In this document: piece by piece, positions 58,387 through 64,000 of the stretch
Layout of the letters: every line of letters starts with the position of its first letter
How positions within the stretch are numbered: position 1 is the stretch's first letter
From: Mytilus edulis
Taxonomy: Eukaryota; Mollusca; Bivalvia; Mytilida; Mytilidae
Reading direction: 5' to 3'
Assembly: GCF_963676685.1 (NCBI RefSeq)
Contig: NC_092348.1
Location: 25,519,386-25,583,385, forward strand
DNA: 64,000 bases
The notes under the pieces: generated by a model
The model's input: the letters and a program-made list of their open reading frames with translations, nothing else
Told to the model about the DNA's origin: nothing
The model's database searches: none
Program-made: the position numbers and the translations under genes

Positions 58387-59394
58387 TTATGGTTTGTATC
58401 CTTCTGTTTCAAAGATTTGAAGTAAGATGTGTACTTTTTATGTGACGTCTTAAGGCATGGTCGCATTTTGTTATGACGTCACAATAGGAAAATTCAGAAG
58501 ATACCAAAAAAATTTAACGTCACAATTAAAATTTTAGCAATCATTTGCCGAGAACCGATTTTTCACTGGTGAGGAGAAATACTTTTCTCATACCGGCCAA
58601 GAATTGTGAAAATAGCGCAAGAATTAGAGAAATTGTAAACATTAATGAATGAAAGTTAACATCATATTATACTTCAAATTAAATGAAAGATTTGAATATG
58701 TTTTACCTACTTGTATGTCTTAAACGTTTTTTTTTATGAAATTCATGAATATAGACAAAGAAAGTCCTTAAATAAACATCGCTCTATCATTTCATTTATT
58801 TCTCACGTGCTCCATGATTCTGTGTTTATTGTTTATCAAGGCTACAATCGGTAAACTTTGGAACAAAAATTGAAAGTTAAAAAGAAGCCAATGTTTTCGA
58901 GAATATGAAATGAAAGTAGAGTAATTACGATTAAACTTCAGTACTTAAACATGAATTGTATGTTACATAATCATGTTTCTTTATACATTTTTTTGAACCC
59001 TTTTGATAAATAATTTCTCCCGTCAAATACTTTCTTCAAAATGACTTTTGAATAATTTAGATGTATACTAAGTCATTGACAGTTCTGCGCACAAGACATA
59101 AGTTTCAATATTGTAAACAACCTGTTAGCTGTACCGATTGATAGTTCAGTCTCAGAATGAATACATGTCTTACTCATAAGCCGAAGTTGAAATCTGCACT
59201 AGTTTTAAGTATCTTCGAGTAAATTGGTAATTTGTGTCGCTTGGTATTCATTTGTTTGATATGATTGAAATTTTGATATCTCCATTTGCATAGGGATTTT
59301 CCGCTTAGAATTTTTCTCAGAGTTCGGCAGTATTGTTTTTTTTATTCGTTTCCGTCACAAGCCAGTGGTTATCATAGGTTGCTATTTGCCATAT

Positions 59395-59520
59395 TTGTTT
59401 ATCGTTCTGTTATATGGTATACATCAAGCCGATGATCTGCTTTATTAATTTGTCAAGCTGTGATCTTTTATAGCTTATTATATGGTATGGAGTTTGCTAA
59501 TTATTGAAGGTCATACGGGG
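59395..59520 (+). repeat. Mussel repeat R1 fragment, plus orientation
   Basis: TGTGATCTTTTATAGCTTAT, ATATGGTATGGAGTTTGC and AATTATTGAAGGTCATACGG correspond to the distal half of R1. Confidence 0.45.
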
Positions 59521-59730
59521 GTTTAAATTTGGTTTTGAATTTCCTATTTGGCCAACAAATTGCAGCTTTCAAGTTCGTAAGTAAGAATATAAATGCTATA
59601 TACCGTTTTACTGTTAGATGTTGCATAAATGTTGTATATATAAAAAAAATGAAGATGTAGTATAATTGCCAATGTGACAAATCTCCTCGAGAGCCCAAAA
59701 TGACCAAAATAAATTAACAACTATAGGTCA

Positions 59731-62236
59731 GACTTCTGTAATTGTGTAAAATCTTTATATTTTAATATCGAAAGTTGTATCATAAATAATGGTCATTGCT
59801 CTAGTTTCTTTAATATAGAAAGAGGGGTCCGTCAAGGGGATCCTTTATCCCCTTACCTTTTTATACTGGCTTTGGAACTTATGAGTGAAAAATAACCCAG
59901 AAATTAATGGTATTAAGATAGATAACTCTCAGTATTTGCTTAGTCAGTATGCAGATGACTCAACCTTAACTTTAGATGATGATGAAAAATCGTTAGAACA
60001 ATCTCTATATATTTTAGAAAAATTCTCTGAGTGTTCTGGTTTATGAGCAAATTTAGAAAAAACTGAAGCAATTTGGATTGGATCAAAAGCACGTTCAAAG
60101 GAAGTATTTCACCAAGGAGAAAGACTAAACTGGAATCAGACAGGGAAATTTAAACTCTTAGGTATAAACTATGATCTTTTTGTTGTCGACAAGACTGCCT
60201 ATAATTTCGAAGAGAAAATTGAAAAGATAAAGGCATTATTAAATACTTGGATTTACCAAGATCTAACATACCTAGGAAAAATTACAGTCATAAAGTCTTT
60301 AGCATTGCCAATTCTAATTCAGTCATTAACAATATTGCCAAACCCCTCTTTTGAAAATTTTAAGAAAATTGAAAATATTTTTTTTAAGTTTCTATGGAAT
60401 GGCAAACCAGATAAAATCAAAAGAAAAGTACTAATTGGATCATATGATACTGGTGGACTAAAGATGCCTCATATTGAATCCTTCTGTTATTCACTAAAAA
60501 TGACATGGATCTATAAATTATTAGACCCTTTTAATCTTTCTCCTTGGAAAATTCTTTTTAATGATAAATATATAAAATATGGTGCAGATAAAATATGGAT
60601 GATGAATAAGGATAGTATTGAACAAATTTCAATATATTTTAATAGATTTTGGAAGGACATCCTACTAAATTGGGCTAAACTGAGGAATGCTACCCATGAC
60701 CATAATGATTTTATGGGTCAACCTATTTGGTTTAATACACTTTTAAAAATTGATAATAAAACTATTTTTTATGAAAAATGGTGTGAGGCAGGAATATTTT
60801 TTGTCAATGATTTACTGAACGAGAACAATGAATTTCTGTCTTTTAATCAATTTAAAGAAACATATGATATTGATACTAATTTTCTTCAATTCTATGGTAT
60901 ATATCATATGATCCCAAGTAGTTGGAAGGACCACATCAAAAAACTGTGAAAAGAAAATCAACATTACTTTTGATAATTTAGACTTTTTGAAAACAAATCA
61001 GAAATCATGCCCATATTTTTATAAATTATTTTTGTCTACTTATCATGAAAACCCCATAAAATCCCAAAATAAATGGAAAGAAATGTTGCATATGGAAATA
61101 GCTCACTGGGATCTTTTCTATATGCATCCTTTCAAGTGTTCTTTGAGTAATAAAATGATTATTTTTCAATACAAAATTCTGCAAAGAATTTTATGCACAA
61201 ATGATCTGCTATATAAGTGTAAACTTAAATAAACACACCTATGCAGTTTTTGCAATGAAACAAAAGAGACAATAGAACATATTTTTTGGGAATGCAACAT
61301 TGTCAAAAACTTTTGGCTCCAACTAGTTGATACACTACATTCAGATTGCAATTATGAGCTTCTGATATCAAAACAAAACATACTCTTGGGATCAGATATT
61401 ATAGATATCTCAGGAAATTTTTTCACTGTTCTCATGAAGTACTATATTTATTCTTGTAGATTGAACTCACTGGTACCTTGTGTTAAGATTGCACTAAAGA
61501 AATTGAAAAAATATTATACTATTGAAAAACTATCTTCCGCTTTTCACAGTTCTCCTGCAATAGGTGAAAAAATAGAAAAAAAATGGGAACCATTTCAACA
61601 ACTAATTTTATGATACAAGAAAATAACTCATATTTGACTGAAAATAAATGTGTAACACAACTGGATGCACATCACAATTGGACAGTGGTTAGTGTGCGTC
61701 CTATAGATATTATATATATATATGTATAGAAGATTTAAATATGTGTTACTATGTTATGATAATAGGAGTTAAAATACTGGTTTTTTTATATATGATTTCC
61801 AGATATTTTTTGGAGAAAAAATAACAACAGAATATAAATATATGTCACTATATATATATATTTTATTTTTATTTATTTTTTATTATGAGTACATGTATGA
61901 ATAGAATAATTAGGTTGCATTAATAATAATTGTAATCGTTTAATATCAATTTAATCGGATATGAATATAGGTCAATGATTTTTTATATTTATTTTATTTA
62001 TTTTTTGTTTGTTTGTTTTTTGTACTTTTTGTTTTGTTTTTTTGTTTTTTTGGTTTGTTTTTTGTTTTTTGTTTTTTGTTTTTTGTTTTTTGTTTTTGTA
62101 TGGGGAGGGGGACTTTCATATAAGCACTGACACTGACAGGTCAAAATGAATAAACATGTTTTGTATTTTTCTTTGATAAAATGCATATAAATATTGTATG
62201 AGGTGAAGAAATACAAAATAAAGAATTATAAAAAAA
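59731..62236 (+). mobile_element. 5'-truncated L1/Tx1-type LINE with 12-bp target duplication
   Basis: Flanked by identical AACTATAGGTCA at 59719-59730 and 62237-62248. The 2506-bp insert starts inside the RT domain, encodes the rest of ORF2, then a ~620-bp 3' UTR with a G(T)n low-complexity tract (62010-62098). An AATAAA (62217-62222) lies a few bases before a short A-run. This fits target-primed reverse transcription. Confidence 0.9.
59741..61613 (+). pseudogene. L1/Tx1-type ORF2 remnant (RT to zinc knuckle)
   Basis: Reads CVKSLYFNIESCIINNG, then RGVRQGDPLSPYLFILALEL (59821 on). After a frame change near 59890 come YADD (59948-59959) and the long C-terminal part with LGKITVIKSLALPILIQSL, FFKFLWNGKPDKIKRK and TGGLKMPHIESF. 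A CCHC knuckle lies near 61242-61300 (LCSFCNETKETIEHIFWEC). Stops at 60044-60046 and 61230-61232 and frame changes near 59890 and 60945 inactivate it. The sequence pattern is that of L1/Tx1-type LINE ORF2 proteins. The endonuclease and N-terminal RT are absent through 5' truncation. Confidence 0.85.
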
Positions 62237-62590
62237 AACTATAGGTCACCGTATGGTCTTCAACAATGAGCAAAGCCCATACCGCATAGTTGGCTAGAAA
62301 AGGCCCCGAAATGACAAATGTATACAATTCAAACGAGAAAACTAACAGCCTAATATATGTACAAAAATGAACGAAAAACAAATATGTTACACACCAACAA
62401 ACGACAACCACTGCAATACAGGCTCCTGACTTGGGACAGGCACATACATACATAATGTGTCGGGGTTAAACATGTAAGGGGGATCCCAACCCTCCCCTAA
62501 CCTGGGACAGTGATGTAACATTACAACATAAGAACGAACTATAAAAGTCAGTTGAAAAAGGCTGAACTCATCAGATGGATCGCTACATTG

Positions 62591-64000
62591 TTATAGTGCT
62601 GGTGACAGTTTTGCATTGTTGGCGACTTTACAGCACTTATAAGCGCTTCTTTCACATTGTTTTTAACACCTTTATTTTTTTTTTACCTCGAGCAATTATA
62701 GTACACCAAACGCAAATTCACTTTTAGAATACGACGACCGAACCCATATTATGAATAAGGTACTATATTTTAGATCTTTAAAACATTCGGGCAAGATTTT
62801 CCCTCTTTTATCATTGCTTCTTGTAAGTTAAATCACAATCGACACAAACAGATTATACCGTTTACAATATTAGAGTTTGACGTTGCCAAGCAAAATAGTC
62901 AATGACATCATTATTGTCCATATAAGCATGAAAAGGTACGGGAAAGATGATTATGAAACTATTAACCGGGGTAATAGTCTTTGCAACTATTGACCGGCAA
63001 ATAGTCTGTGGAATGTAATAACTATTTCATTATTTTATTTAGAAAAACATACTGAGGTATAATAATATCTTCTAGTTTTTATAACTTTTGTTACGAAAAA
63101 TTCATCTTCAAATATGAACATGTTGGAGACAAAGATGGGACATGCAAGACTATTTGCAATGTGTAAATATGAAACATTGTTTAGATTTCGCATACATTTT
63201 GTTTCAATTGAGATATTGTCTGATTATGGGTCTAAAAAACGTTATGATTATTGAACAGCTAGACATTTAACAGTATGTTCTTATCTGTTTGACATGAACG
63301 TATACAGTATTGCATAAAAATTAGGGCATGCAAGATTTATAAGTCCTTACGATTTTATAGATAACGCAGCAATACATTTTGATTACATTTGTCAACACTA
63401 CTACATGTTATATCAGATCAATCATAATTATGGAAATTAGGAGTTTCGTTTTGTTTGTAAGTATTCAAGTAATGTAACTAGTCATATACAATATTAAAAA
63501 AAGTTACAGAATTATTTTTAAGCTTGTGTCACCTTGAAATTTTCCAATATTTTTTTATGCCATTTAGCTATCAAAAATAAATTGAAAGTATACTTTTCAC
63601 ATACACATCAAAATATTACTCACTTTTTCAAGTACAATGCGTCACTCCATCAAATTTGCTTAACAAAACATTAAAACAAAAGAAAATATACCTTGGGGTT
63701 ATAATACTGAAAAGTACGTTCTGACAAATAGCTTATTATTTTCAAGCGAGAAAAATATTTTTAACACAATTGCCTTCATTTTTCAGTATCTATTTTTTAT
63801 TTTAATTGTCATATGAAGTAGGCGCTTTCTGTATATATAGTAAATTTTATGTTGAAAATTGGTGTCAAAGTTAAAATCATGGATTTGTAAAATGGGTCAT
63901 AAAAGATACAAAAGTTAAAAGAGAAAGAAAAGAAAAGAAACAATTGGAGAACAGGACAACGCTACTATCAAATTGAGATAAAAGACAAAGAGATGAACAA
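62591..64000. other. AT-rich end of window, nothing recognised
   Basis: Contains a small imperfect repeat around AACTATTAACCGGGGTAATA (62955-63010). No gene or RNA could be supported. Confidence 0.4.

Larger units (their letters stand above)
59637..62590 (-). repeat. Mussel repeat R1, minus orientation, split by a LINE
   Basis: The 5' part (59637-59730) reads AAGATGTAGTATAATTGCC to AACTATAGGTCA. The remainder (62237-62590) restarts at AACTATAGGTCACCGTATGG and continues with CAAACGAGAAAACTAACAGC, GGGATCCCAACCCTCCC and CAGTTGAAAAAGGCTGAAC. The copy at 23015-23420 shows the uninterrupted order. Confidence 0.85.

Noticed and set aside
61998..62216. Lys/Gln/Thr-rich minus-strand frame
   Set aside because: It is the G(T)n low-complexity tract of the LINE 3' UTR read on the other strand.

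Overview
This is a eukaryotic, AT-rich, intron- and repeat-dense window. It most probably comes from a bivalve mollusc, and from the mussel genus Mytilus in particular. I infer this from several dispersed repeats that I recognise from memory as mussel repeats (the block ending in CTCATTGGCACTCATACCAC, and the block carrying ACGAAACGCGCGTCTGGCGT) and from the gene content. No search was run. There is no sign of bacterial organisation.

Only two convincing host genes are present. They are a paralogous pair of two-exon genes, both on the + strand: 14291-21139 (451 residues) and 49992-56697 (342 residues). Each has a tiny first exon encoding a signal peptide, a phase-1 intron of about 5.5 kb, and one long second exon. 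That exon encodes a secreted di-cysteine repeat protein of galaxin type (CC every 12-14 residues). The promoter, exon 1, both intron ends and exon 2 are all recognisably duplicated. Copy 1 has grown by tandem duplication of a 162-bp (54-residue) block.

Layout: 1-7 kb holds a near-identical local duplication (order A-B-A'-C-B') with foldback arrays built from degenerate 11-bp units. 7.3-11.2 kb holds a diverged non-coding duplicate pair, a dead Tc1/mariner element with intact ends, and a Harbinger-like MITE. 14.3-21.1 kb is galaxin-like gene 1; its intron hosts a 1354-bp terminal-inverted-repeat element that carries 11 copies of a 15-bp GTCC(A/C)CTACGAAACG motif and is inserted in an AT-rich satellite. 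24.0-27.4 kb is a degraded LINE (ORF1, endonuclease, RT). 30.75-40.8 kb is a six-unit tandem array with 1.2-2.1 kb units and nested insertions. 41-48.6 kb holds assorted dispersed repeats, an RT fragment (YIDD), a 37-bp minisatellite and foldbacks. 50-56.7 kb is galaxin-like gene 2, with a MITE nested in a SINE-like repeat in its intron. 59.7-62.2 kb is a 5'-truncated L1/Tx1-type LINE with a clear 12-bp target-site duplication, inserted in another mussel repeat.

The two galaxin-like proteins are likely secreted, disulfide-rich matrix components. The rest is largely mobile DNA, and its nested order can be read directly from target-site duplications and paralogous empty sites. All identities and repeat counts were judged by eye.
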